Assembly: GCA_947650155.1 (NCBI GenBank)
Contig: CANSUS010000003.1
Location: 62,001-126,000, forward strand
Reading direction: 5' to 3'
DNA length: 64,000 nucleotides
Origin: an uncultured Lachnospiraceae bacterium
Lineage (GTDB): Bacteria > Bacillota > Clostridia > Lachnospirales > Lachnospiraceae
Made by a program: the position numbers and the translations under genes. Shown in pieces: positions 44,603-52,845 of this stretch (position 1 is the stretch's first letter; each line of letters begins with the position of its first letter). The notes under the pieces were generated by a model that did not search any database, was not told the origin of the DNA, and was given only the letters and a program-made list of their open reading frames with translations.

Positions 44603-44857
44603 TCAAACCCACGTGGGTTTCTGATCCTTATGTGTAAAATTTTTCATCTTACCATTCAGTTCGTCCAGCTTTTCACTGTAATACTTTTTCTGCCTGTCCG
44701 ACAATTTCCCGGCTTGGGATAATTCTTCAAACAGAAGTTCCATTTCCTTTAAATTCATTTGTGCCGCATCTTTATAATTATTTTCAAAGTTCATCTGAAT
44801 CCGGTGCAGTTTTTCATCCAACTGTCTGACCGCAGAGTTTTTTCCGAATATTGACAT
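44603..44857 (-). CDS. Small coiled-coil-like protein, function unknown
   Basis: An 84-residue polar protein starting MSIFGKNSAVRQLDEKLHRI. It is rich in Lys, Glu, Leu and Gln with a heptad look (LDEKLHRIQMNFENNYKDAAQMNLKEMELLFEELSQAGKLSD). There is no signal peptide or membrane segment. The ATG at 44857 follows GGGAGGATGGGGAC. It is the last gene of the ftsE-to-SGNH transcript, 17 bases after the SGNH-like gene. I recognise no family. Confidence 0.62.
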   Translation of the reverse strand: MSIFGKNSAVRQLDEKLHRIQMNFENNYKDAAQMNLKEMELLFEELSQAGKLSDRQKKYYSEKLDELNGKMKNFTHKDQKPTWV

Positions 44858-44874
44858 GTCCCCATCCTCCCTGT

Positions 44875-45936
44875 TTATTCTTCCCACACCTGACCGTAAT
44901 CATATCCGCTCGCTATTTCATACATATTCGCTATTCGTTCTTTATAATCCTCTTTTGTAATTTCATTCTGCCCTTCCTTGATACACCGTTCAATATAATG
45001 ATTATATTCTTCCTTAAAATGACAAGTGTCCATATACTGTTCCAGATCTGTGATCATTTCATATTCATCCTGAAAGTAAAACACCCTTACATTATCATAA
45101 GAAAGGAAACTCTCTATCACATAGGCGTCTGCTCGAAGCTGCGCCTTCAAAGTTCCTGCCAGCACCTTTTTCTCCCAGTTCAGTATACTGTAGGGGGAAA
45201 AAATCACAATAAATTCCGTCTCCGGATGCGCTTCTACAAATGGCAGAAGAAGATCTAAATTATCCTGACACACCTGTAAATATGCTTTTTCATCCGTCTC
45301 TTTTTCGGGAGGATATGCCATAATATTTTCACGAAACGGTTTCGCATCCTTAAGCACCTGCTCTTTAGAAAATTCAAATGTTTCACTGAAGTTATAGGCG
45401 TCGTCCACGTCAAATGTTTTTCCCCTGATGCCGTCACATACTCTCTGAAATGCCTCCTTTAATGCATCCCGGTTAAAAAGATAATTCACATCGTCGAGCC
45501 AAATATCATTATATAAATATTCCGGTCTTTCAATTGCAGTTAAACTGCTGTCCGAAATCATCTGGTAATCGTCTATGGCAAGCAGTACATGCTGCATCTG
45601 CCTGTCATTTTCAAATACCTTGCCTAAAATGGCTTTTAGATCATCCGTTCCTGCGCCTTCATAACAAAGCTTAACCGTATTCCACCCCAAATCCTCATTA
45701 AACCATGATACACGATAGTTTTCCGTCATGGAGCTCCCCACGATTGCACTGTCATATTCAAAATTTTCTGCAGCTCCGGGCGTCTGATAAATTTCGTTAT
45801 TTAAAACTACCGGCAGACCAAACCAGGGTTTATGGTAATGAAAAAACGGATCAATTGCAAAAATGAACACAGCGCCGAGTAAAAGAAGACTCCCTATTCC
45901 GATCAGATTAATCCATACAAATTTTCTGCATGACAT
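44875..45936 (-). CDS. SGNH-hydrolase-like acyltransferase partner (DltD/AlgJ-X type role)
   Basis: The 353-residue product has one N-terminal membrane helix (WINLIGIGSLLLLGAVFIFAI, about 8-28) and an outside domain. YDSAIVGSSMTENYRVSWF near residue 60 carries the GSS motif of SGNH-like esterases, and DTCHFKEEYNHYI near the C-terminus gives the paired Asp/His. Such proteins act with an MBOAT protein to pass acyl groups to extracytoplasmic polymers. Here the MBOAT gene is directly upstream. The ATG at 45936 has GGAGG six bases before it. Confidence 0.75.
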   Translation of the reverse strand: MSCRKFVWINLIGIGSLLLLGAVFIFAIDPFFHYHKPWFGLPVVLNNEIYQTPGAAENFEYDSAIVGSSMTENYRVSWFNEDLGWNTVKLCYEGAGTDDLKAILGKVFENDRQMQHVLLAIDDYQMISDSSLTAIERPEYLYNDIWLDDVNYLFNRDALKEAFQRVCDGIRGKTFDVDDAYNFSETFEFSKEQVLKDAKPFRENIMAYPPEKETDEKAYLQVCQDNLDLLLPFVEAHPETEFIVIFSPYSILNWEKKVLAGTLKAQLRADAYVIESFLSYDNVRVFYFQDEYEMITDLEQYMDTCHFKEEYNHYIERCIKEGQNEITKEDYKERIANMYEIASGYDYGQVWEE

Positions 45937-45992
45937 AAAATTCCTCCATCCATATAAAACGCCTGCCCCGGACCTTACCATTTCCTTTCTTC

Positions 45993-47363
45993 TCAAAAAT
46001 TAAAATATAGAAATGTAGATACCTGAGAAAGAGAAAATACCGCCGCCACAAACAATATGATATCCGCTGCGGCCGCCTTCCACGTCAATTCCTTATTTTC
46101 AACATACTCATGGGTGTTTTTTGACAGCAGTACCATTGCCATCAACAGTAAAAATCCTGCCAGCCTCATAAATGGAAACTCTCCATTTCCTCCCCGGAGC
46201 ATCCTTCCAAACAGGCTCAAAGCCTGTCCAATGGAATCCGCTCTGAAAAACACCCATGTCAGATTGACAAAACCAAATGTAAACAAAAATCCCAGCCACT
46301 TTGGAAGCTGCCGCTTTCCCTGCACCGCCCGGTGAAACACCTGCGCGGCGCCGTGCAGCATTCCCCACAGAACAAAACTCCAGTCAGCGCCGTGCCAAAA
46401 TCCGCTTATCGTAAATACAATCATAATATTCAGATAGGTTCTTATTTTTCCTTTTCTGTTTCCTCCGAGGGGAATATACAAATAAGCGGTAAAAAATCTG
46501 GTCAGCGTCATATGCCATCTTTTCCAAAACTCCCCAATGTTCAATGCCTTATAAGGAGAATTAAAATTCATCGGCAGATCAAGATTAAAGAATTTTCCAA
46601 GCCCTGATGCCATATCACAGTAACCGCTGAAATCAAAGTAAATCTGGAGAGTATATGCAAGCATTACGCTGACTGCACCCCACCTGTCAAGCGCCCAGAT
46701 GTCCTGATAACCTGCATCGACTATCCTGCCCAGGCTGTCGGCAATCAGCACTTTTTTTGCCAGTCCCATAGAAAAATAGCGAATCCCGTCCGCTATATTT
46801 TCATAATGTATCTTTTTCTTTTCCAAGTCTCCAAACTGTGGCAGCATTTCACTGTGAAGCACAATAGGGCCTGCAATCAATTGAGGAAAAAAAGACACAA
46901 AAAGCGCATAATCCACAAAACTATAACGCGTCATTTTTTTATAATAACTGTCAATCACAAAAGACACCTGCTGAAACGTATAGAAACTGATACCAAGCGG
47001 CAATATGATAGAAGGGACTGCAAAGGAACTTTGAAACAGTCTGTTCACATTTTCCGTAAAAAACCCCAGATATTTAAAATATCCAAGCAGACTAAAATGA
47101 AATAAAATACCAAAAACAAGGCAGGTTTTGCGAAAACCCGCCCTGTTCTCTTTTAGCAAAATAATATGCAGCCCGTAATTCACCACTATACTTGAAAAAA
47201 GTATTCCCGCATATCCCGGATTCTGATATCCGTAAAACAGAAGCGAAAACGCTATAAGCCCTGCTTTTGCCGCCGTATATTGTCCGAAATGATTCAACCC
47301 GTAATACAGAACCAGAGCCGCCGGCAAAAATGCAAAGATAAATAAATAGGAATTAAACAACAT
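45993..47363 (-). CDS. MBOAT family membrane O-acyltransferase (AlgI/DltB-like)
   Basis: A 456-residue protein with ten or more membrane helices. FFPQLIAGPIVLHSEMLPQF and YFDFSGYCDMASGLGKFFNLDLPMNFNSPY are family signatures, and the catalytic histidine is in ISGFWHGADWSFVLWGMLHG. The C-terminus STFLYFNF is typical of AlgI/PatA-like members. It delivers acyl groups across the membrane to a partner at the outer face, probably the SGNH-like protein encoded next. Its place behind ftsEX and peptidoglycan hydrolase genes suggests a cell-wall or septal polymer as acceptor, which is inference. Confidence 0.88.
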   Translation of the reverse strand: MLFNSYLFIFAFLPAALVLYYGLNHFGQYTAAKAGLIAFSLLFYGYQNPGYAGILFSSIVVNYGLHIILLKENRAGFRKTCLVFGILFHFSLLGYFKYLGFFTENVNRLFQSSFAVPSIILPLGISFYTFQQVSFVIDSYYKKMTRYSFVDYALFVSFFPQLIAGPIVLHSEMLPQFGDLEKKKIHYENIADGIRYFSMGLAKKVLIADSLGRIVDAGYQDIWALDRWGAVSVMLAYTLQIYFDFSGYCDMASGLGKFFNLDLPMNFNSPYKALNIGEFWKRWHMTLTRFFTAYLYIPLGGNRKGKIRTYLNIMIVFTISGFWHGADWSFVLWGMLHGAAQVFHRAVQGKRQLPKWLGFLFTFGFVNLTWVFFRADSIGQALSLFGRMLRGGNGEFPFMRLAGFLLLMAMVLLSKNTHEYVENKELTWKAAAADIILFVAAVFSLSQVSTFLYFNF

Positions 47364-47365
47364 CT

Positions 47366-48649
47366 CTAATTACCTTTTTCCATCAGTCCCTTCAGTACTC
47401 TTCTTCCTTCTTCCAACTGATTATCAATTCCATTGTCATAATAATTTTCACTGTCAAACTCACAGATTACATCAGGTTCAATTCCGATTCCATGAATATT
47501 ATTGCCATTTGGCGTATAATAACTGCTCACTGTCAATTTTACCGCGGAACCGTCCTGCAGGCCAATAATCCTCTGCACAATCCCCTTACCATAAGAAGTT
47601 GTTCCTACAAGCGTACCAATTTTATAATCTTTGATTGCACCCGCCAATATTTCCGAAGCGCTGGCAGAATTACCGTTAATCAGAACCACCATAGGAATCT
47701 TCAGTTCATTTTCTCCCTTACAGGTATATTCGGTACGCTGCCCGTTTCTGTCTTCTGTATATACAATCATGCCTTCCGGCAGAATCTGCCTTGCAATCTC
47801 TACAACCGCGCTCAAATTTCCGCCCGGATTGCTTCTGAGATCCAGAATCAAGCCTTTCACTCCCGCTCCCTTGCATACTGCAAGCGCCTCCGTAAACTGA
47901 TCTACCGTAATATCGTCAAATTCTGTAATCTGAATATATCCCGTTTCATCACTATAAACTTCATATTTTACAGTAGGGCTCTCCACTTTACGGCGTTCGA
48001 TATCTACCTCCACATAATCGCTCTCGCCTTCCCGTACCAGAGTCAGATGGACAGTAGTGCCCTCTTCCCCCTTGATTCTGCTTACAATCTCCGAAAGTTC
48101 CAGACCTGAAGCGCTTTCCCCGTCAACCATATAAATCAGGTCGCCTTCTCTTAAATTCGCCGCTTCTGCAGGAGTTCCCGTAATCACACCGCTGATCTTC
48201 CCCAGTCCGGTTGCAAGATCCAGACTGATATATGCGCCAATACCGTAATAGATCCCTTCCGTCTGTTCCATGATATCCGCAAGTTCTTCTTCCGAATAAT
48301 AGGTGGAATAGGGATCGCCAAGGGAATCTATCATTCCTTTATATATCCCGTCTTCCATTGCCGCTTCGTCAATTTCTTCCTGATAATAATAATAATCGAT
48401 AATCTGCTCAATTGCTTCCATCTTTTCAACCACATTATCATTCATGACAGAAGCGGCATTCTCCGTGCCGCCATTTGAATCCTCACCCTGAACTGCCACA
48501 GCAGACGCCTTAGCGCCATATAATGTGATAAGCTGCTTCACACAAAAGACTGTAGTTCCAACCAGAATTACGGCAAGGATTCCTGTAAACATTCCATTTA
48601 GAAATCCTTTTTTTCCTTCTTCTTTTATTTTTTTATCATTTTCTTCCAC
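47366..48649 (-). CDS. S41 family C-terminal processing protease (CtpA-like)
   Basis: The 427-residue product has an N-terminal membrane helix (NGMFTGILAVILVGTTVFCVKQL, about 19-41), a PDZ domain (YYGIGAYISLDLATGLGKISGVITGTPAEAANLREGDLIYMV) and an S41 protease core. The core has GGNLSAVVEIARQIL, the nucleophile serine in INGNSASASEILAGA and the base lysine in TTSYGKGIVQ. Such proteases trim exported and cell-wall proteins. It lies 13 bases after the M23 hydrolase gene. Confidence 0.92.
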   Translation of the reverse strand: MEENDKKIKEEGKKGFLNGMFTGILAVILVGTTVFCVKQLITLYGAKASAVAVQGEDSNGGTENAASVMNDNVVEKMEAIEQIIDYYYYQEEIDEAAMEDGIYKGMIDSLGDPYSTYYSEEELADIMEQTEGIYYGIGAYISLDLATGLGKISGVITGTPAEAANLREGDLIYMVDGESASGLELSEIVSRIKGEEGTTVHLTLVREGESDYVEVDIERRKVESPTVKYEVYSDETGYIQITEFDDITVDQFTEALAVCKGAGVKGLILDLRSNPGGNLSAVVEIARQILPEGMIVYTEDRNGQRTEYTCKGENELKIPMVVLINGNSASASEILAGAIKDYKIGTLVGTTSYGKGIVQRIIGLQDGSAVKLTVSSYYTPNGNNIHGIGIEPDVICEFDSENYYDNGIDNQLEEGRRVLKGLMEKGN

Positions 48650-48662
48650 TATATTTCATCTC

Positions 48663-49901
48663 CTATTGTGATAAATAATTCCAGGGACTTACATAACTTC
48701 CGTTCAGGCGCACGCCAAAATGCAAATGCGGTCCGGTGGAACGTCCGGTAGAACCGACTGCCGCAATTTTCTGCCCCTTTACAACAATATCCCCCTTATT
48801 GACATAGAGCGCTGAAGCATGCATATAAATTGTAAATAATTCATTTCCATGATCAATCATCACATAATTTCCCATTGACGCACTGTAAGACGCTGCCACC
48901 ACCTGCCCGTCATAAGCGGCAAGGATATCGGAACCGCTTGCTGCTGCCAGATCAATTCCATTATGAAATTTCATTACGCCAAGAGTAGGATGCATCCGGT
49001 CGCCATAATCGTCTGAAAGTTTTTTCCATGCAGGACAGGGCCATTTAAACATACCTCCGTCATAGGTGATCACAGTCTGACTTTCAGCAAGCAGCCTTGC
49101 CCGTTCCTCTATCACCGCCTTCTCCAGTGCGGCAATAATCTCATTCTGTTCGGCAATATCTGCTTCATATTCCTTAATCGCCGCTTCTTTATTGCTTATA
49201 TCCGTCTGAAAAGCGACAATCTGGTTCTGTTTTTCATCAATTAAAGCTTCCAATGCCTCTTCTTCGGCAACAACCGCCGCCTTCGCCTCGTCCAGAATCT
49301 CCTTCTCAGCTTCCAGCTCTTCTTTATACAATTGTACCATCTGGCTGTTTAACGCATATTCATCCAGCATCTTTCTATCATATGCAGTAATCTGCTCTAT
49401 ATAGTCCGCTTTATTCAAAAATTCTCCAAAACTTTCTGCTGACAGAAGCATCTCCAGATAAAAAGTGTCCCCCCGCTCATACATAAACTGAATACGAACC
49501 TTCATCGCCTCATATTGTGCCTGCTCTTTTTCCTGCGCTTCCTGCAAATCCTTTGTAGTCTGTTCAATCTCCGCCTCTTTATCCGTAATAAGCTGCTTTA
49601 ATTCCTCAATCTTCTGCTCAATATCGGCAAGATTCCCATCCAGTTCCCTGACGTAATCGGTCAGATCGCTTTTGGACTTTTCCAATTCTTCTTTAATCCT
49701 CTTTAAATCCGTCAGACTGTTTTGAAGATCTTTTTTCTCCTGCTGGGCCGCATCGATCTGGCCTTCCATCTCTTTAATGTTATCCGATGTAATTCCGGTA
49801 GAAGCAGCATAGCTGTTTCCCCCGGCTGTCACGCCAAATATAATGGTGGCTGCAACGCATATAAAAGTCTGCCAGTATCGTTTCTTTTCTCTTTTATACA
49901 T
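48663..49901 (-). CDS. M23 peptidase with coiled coil, FtsEX-linked peptidoglycan hydrolase (PcsB/CwlO/EnvC-like)
   Basis: The 412-residue product has a signal peptide (WQTFICVAATIIFGVTAGGNSYA, about residues 10-32), a long coiled coil at about 38-270, and a C-terminal LytM/M23 domain. The zinc residues are in KFHNGIDLAA and TGPHLHFGVRL, with HASALYVNKGDIV between. The coiled coil followed by a hydrolase or LytM domain is the form of proteins that FtsEX activates in division or elongation. ftsX ends 12 bases upstream. Both zinc motifs look intact, so it may cut peptidoglycan itself. Confidence 0.9.
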   Translation of the reverse strand: MYKREKKRYWQTFICVAATIIFGVTAGGNSYAASTGITSDNIKEMEGQIDAAQQEKKDLQNSLTDLKRIKEELEKSKSDLTDYVRELDGNLADIEQKIEELKQLITDKEAEIEQTTKDLQEAQEKEQAQYEAMKVRIQFMYERGDTFYLEMLLSAESFGEFLNKADYIEQITAYDRKMLDEYALNSQMVQLYKEELEAEKEILDEAKAAVVAEEEALEALIDEKQNQIVAFQTDISNKEAAIKEYEADIAEQNEIIAALEKAVIEERARLLAESQTVITYDGGMFKWPCPAWKKLSDDYGDRMHPTLGVMKFHNGIDLAAASGSDILAAYDGQVVAASYSASMGNYVMIDHGNELFTIYMHASALYVNKGDIVVKGQKIAAVGSTGRSTGPHLHFGVRLNGSYVSPWNYLSQ

Positions 49902-49913
49902 AGTATTTCCTAT

Positions 49914-50813
49914 CTACACATGTAAATGTTTCCTAACCGTTGTGATACTTCCAAGAAAACCGATTCCAACGCCTACCGAAACGGAAACCGGTCCTAATAC
50001 GCGGAATATGGTGTCCACCGGAAGGAAAGTCAGAAGCCTGGTCAACACGGAAAAACGCTCCGCCACATAGGTAAGAACGTTATTGTATGCTACATAAATT
50101 GCAGCAAGCGGAATCAAAGCCCCGATCATGCCAATCAAAATACCCTCAATCACAAAGGGCGAACGTACGAAAAAGTCTGTTGCGCCTATGTATTTCATAA
50201 TATTAATCTCTTCTTTACGCACCGAAATACCGATCATTACGGTGTTACTGATTAAAAATATGGATACTGCAAGCAAAATAACGATAATTCCCAATGAAAC
50301 ATAGGCAATCAATGCATTCACACCGCTTAGTGTTTCTGCAGTGACTTCAGACCGGTTGATCTGTCTGACTCCCTCTACCGACTCCAAATAAGTCACCAGC
50401 GCGCTCTGCATGGATACGTCGCTTAAGTAAATCTCATAATGAGCCGAGTTCTCCAATGGATTCTCACGGAACCCGTCTTCATATCCCTTCAGATAATCCC
50501 CTTTAAACTCCTCCCACGCTTCATCCGCTGAGACAAATACCACCTTGGATACTTCTACTCTCTTGCTGATCATGTCCCCGATCTCGGCAATCCTTTCATC
50601 CGGTGTACCCGCTTCAAAAAGTACCGTAACAGATACCCCTTCCTCCGCACTTTTTACAATATGCTGGAAATTGACGAGGATTGCGTAAAAAATACCAAAT
50701 AAAAACAAACAGGCGCTGATCGTTGCGATAGAAGCCAAAGAAAACCATTTGTTTCTAAAGATATTTCCAAACCCCTGTCTTATAATATAAAAAAACGTTC
50801 TAATCTTCTTCAT
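49914..50813 (-). CDS. ftsX: Cell division ABC transporter permease FtsX
   Basis: A 299-residue protein with an N-terminal membrane helix (KWFSLASIATISACLFLFGIFYAIL, about 21-45), an outside domain and three C-terminal helices. Motifs MKYIGATDFFVRSPFVIEGILIGMIGALIPL are typical of FtsX. It passes the ATPase signal of FtsE to the extracellular hydrolase. Its ATG overlaps the end of ftsE by 14 bases, so both are made in a coupled way. Confidence 0.93.
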   Translation of the reverse strand: MKKIRTFFYIIRQGFGNIFRNKWFSLASIATISACLFLFGIFYAILVNFQHIVKSAEEGVSVTVLFEAGTPDERIAEIGDMISKRVEVSKVVFVSADEAWEEFKGDYLKGYEDGFRENPLENSAHYEIYLSDVSMQSALVTYLESVEGVRQINRSEVTAETLSGVNALIAYVSLGIIVILLAVSIFLISNTVMIGISVRKEEINIMKYIGATDFFVRSPFVIEGILIGMIGALIPLAAIYVAYNNVLTYVAERFSVLTRLLTFLPVDTIFRVLGPVSVSVGVGIGFLGSITTVRKHLHV

Positions 50814-51537
50814 CTATATATCCGCCTTTTTCTTCGTCGCTGACAATGACGCCTTTTTTCATTGTAACGACACGCTTTTGCATTGCATTTACAATCTCCC
50901 TGTTATGTGTGACTACAAGTACCGTTGTGCCTGCCTCATTGATCTCTTCAAGCAGTTTCATGATCTCCCATGAATTTTTGGGGTCCAGATTACCTGTCGG
51001 CTCATCTGCCAGAAGAATAGATGGATTATTGACCAACGCTCTTGCTAACGCCACTCTCTGCTGTTCTCCGCCAGAGAGCTGTTTCGGCTTCGCCTTATAT
51101 TTTCCGGCAAGTCCTACCATCGCAAGAATGGATGGAACATTTTTTTTCATTTCCTTTGCAGGCGTTTCCACAATCCGCTGCGCAAAAGCTACGTTTTCAT
51201 ATACGTTCCGGTCTTTGAGCAGACGGAAGTCCTGAAACACGATTCCCAGATTTCTTCTGAATTTCGGGATTTTTCCATGCCGGATTCTGGTCAGGTCATA
51301 ATCCATAACACGGATGCTTCCTTCCGTAGGAGTCAGTTCCCTTAAAAGCAGTTTAATTAATGTGGATTTCCCTGATCCGCTGTCCCCTACAATAAATACA
51401 AACTCTCCTTTATTAATATGAAGCGTAACGCCATTCAGCGCAGGCGCTCCCGTTGAGTACGCTTTGCTCACATTCTCTAATGTGATAATCTCCCCGCTCG
51501 GCGCTGCTGTTCTTTTTCTTCTTCTGCTGTTCTGCAA
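50800..51537 (-). CDS. ftsE: Cell division ATP-binding protein FtsE
   Basis: A 245-residue ABC ATPase. FIVGDSGSGKSTLIKLLL is Walker A, GIVFQDFRLLKDRNVYENVA the Q-loop, LSGGEQQRVALARALVNNPSILLADEPTGNLD the signature plus Walker B, and VVTHNREIV the H-loop. FtsE usually starts at about IITLENVSKAY; here some 17 basic residues come first. No ATG is in place: a TTG at 51537 has GGAGG eight bases upstream and is my choice. A GTG at 51552 has no ribosome site. Confidence 0.92.
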   Translation of the reverse strand: MQNSRRRKRTAAPSGEIITLENVSKAYSTGAPALNGVTLHINKGEFVFIVGDSGSGKSTLIKLLLRELTPTEGSIRVMDYDLTRIRHGKIPKFRRNLGIVFQDFRLLKDRNVYENVAFAQRIVETPAKEMKKNVPSILAMVGLAGKYKAKPKQLSGGEQQRVALARALVNNPSILLADEPTGNLDPKNSWEIMKLLEEINEAGTTVLVVTHNREIVNAMQKRVVTMKKGVIVSDEEKGGYIDEED

Positions 51538-51558
51538 CTTCTGATCCTCCACAGTATT

Positions 51559-52644
51559 CTAATATTCAAAGGTTTCCATGTACTTCATATACTTTACGAC
51601 CATGAGCGCAATCTTAAACGTAATCGCATCTTCAAAAACACGCAAGTCCAATCCGGTGCTCTTCTGCAATTTGTCCAGACGATATACAAGAGTATTTCTA
51701 TGAATAAAAAGCTGTCTTGAAGTTTCTGATACATTCAGGCTGTTCTCAAAAAATTTGTTGATTGTCATCAGTGTTTCTTCATCAAAATCGTCCGGGCTCT
51801 TTCCCCCGAAGATCTCTTTGATAAACATTTTGCAAAGAGGAATCGGCAGCTGGTAAATCAGACGTCCAATGCCAAGTTCACTATAGGCAATAATATCTCT
51901 TTCATCAAAAAATATTTTTCCCACATCCAAAGCCATCTTTGCTTCTTTGTAGGAACGGCTCACTTCCTTCAGTTCATTTACAATTGTTCCATATGCGATA
52001 TGTACATCTTTGATGCCTTCGTTATTTAACAGCGACTCTATCGCCCTTGCCGCCCTGTCTATGTCTTTACCGCCGTCACCGTCAGAAAGATCTTTAACCA
52101 CTATAACATTATTTTCATCCACTGCCGTAATGAAATCTTTACTATTATTCCCAAAATTTGCACGCACAAAGTCAAGGGCATTGTTATCTTTTCCATTGTC
52201 TGATTCCACGATCATGACCACACGCTTTACATCTGTCTGAATATGTAATTTCTTTGCCCTGCTGTATATATCAACAAGGAGAAGATTATCAAGAAGAAGA
52301 TTCTTAATAAAATTATCTTTATCGAATCTCTCTTTATAGGCAACTAAAAGACTCTGAATCTGAAACGCAACCATTTTGCCTACCATGTAAACATCTTCGC
52401 CTGTGCCTCCTGCAATCATAATATACTCTAACTGCTGCTCATCAAATATTTTAAAATACTGGTATCCCTGAATTTCCTGGGAATCTGCAGGTGAAGCCGC
52501 AAATTCCAGCGCCGGTTTCGTACATTCTCCCATATTGGTTGTAGACGCCACTTCTTTTCCTTCCGTATCTACAACGCAAAGTTCCACCCGGGCAATCGCT
52601 TTTAAGCCCTCTATTGTATTTTGTAATATCTGATTTGATATCAT
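51559..52644 (-). CDS. PucR/CdaR-type transcription regulator with C-terminal helix-turn-helix
   Basis: A 361-residue protein. The C-terminal part LMTINKFFENSLNVSETSRQLFIHRNTLVYRLDKLQKSTGLDL is the PucR-type helix-turn-helix of sugar-diacid (CdaR) regulators. A GGDEF-like GAF-linked middle (VHIAYGTIVNELKEVSRSYKEAKMALDVGKIF) precedes it. The N-terminal 130 residues resemble a sensor domain. The ATG at 52644 has GGAG six bases upstream. It lies 21 bases before ftsE, so it may share the division transcript. The name CdaR here is unrelated to the cyclic di-AMP regulator above. Confidence 0.83.
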   Translation of the reverse strand: MISNQILQNTIEGLKAIARVELCVVDTEGKEVASTTNMGECTKPALEFAASPADSQEIQGYQYFKIFDEQQLEYIMIAGGTGEDVYMVGKMVAFQIQSLLVAYKERFDKDNFIKNLLLDNLLLVDIYSRAKKLHIQTDVKRVVMIVESDNGKDNNALDFVRANFGNNSKDFITAVDENNVIVVKDLSDGDGGKDIDRAARAIESLLNNEGIKDVHIAYGTIVNELKEVSRSYKEAKMALDVGKIFFDERDIIAYSELGIGRLIYQLPIPLCKMFIKEIFGGKSPDDFDEETLMTINKFFENSLNVSETSRQLFIHRNTLVYRLDKLQKSTGLDLRVFEDAITFKIALMVVKYMKYMETFEY

Positions 52645-52693
52645 ATCTTTCTCCATTTCTTTATAGGCAATTTATACAATGCTTTCCATCAAC

Positions 52694-52845
52694 AAAAAAT
52701 AGCCTTTTTTATATACGATATTTATTTTAATCCAAATGTACAAAAAAAACAACATTAAAGCGATATTTTTTTATGCACTTTTTATGTTTTTCTTAAATTT
52801 ACCATTTCCAAAAAGGTAGGCAAACTTCACAACAGGCTATTTTTT
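52694..52845. repeat. Long-range inverted repeat around the regulator's promoter region
   Basis: AAAAAATAGCC (52694-52704) and GGCTATTTTTT (52835-52845) are perfect 11-base inverted copies 130 bases apart, just after the upstream gene's stop and in the leader of the regulator gene. Between them is a possible promoter for the regulator (minus strand TTGTTT, 17 bases, TAAAAT at about 52735). Only transcripts reading through from the upstream gene would contain both arms. Confidence 0.4.
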
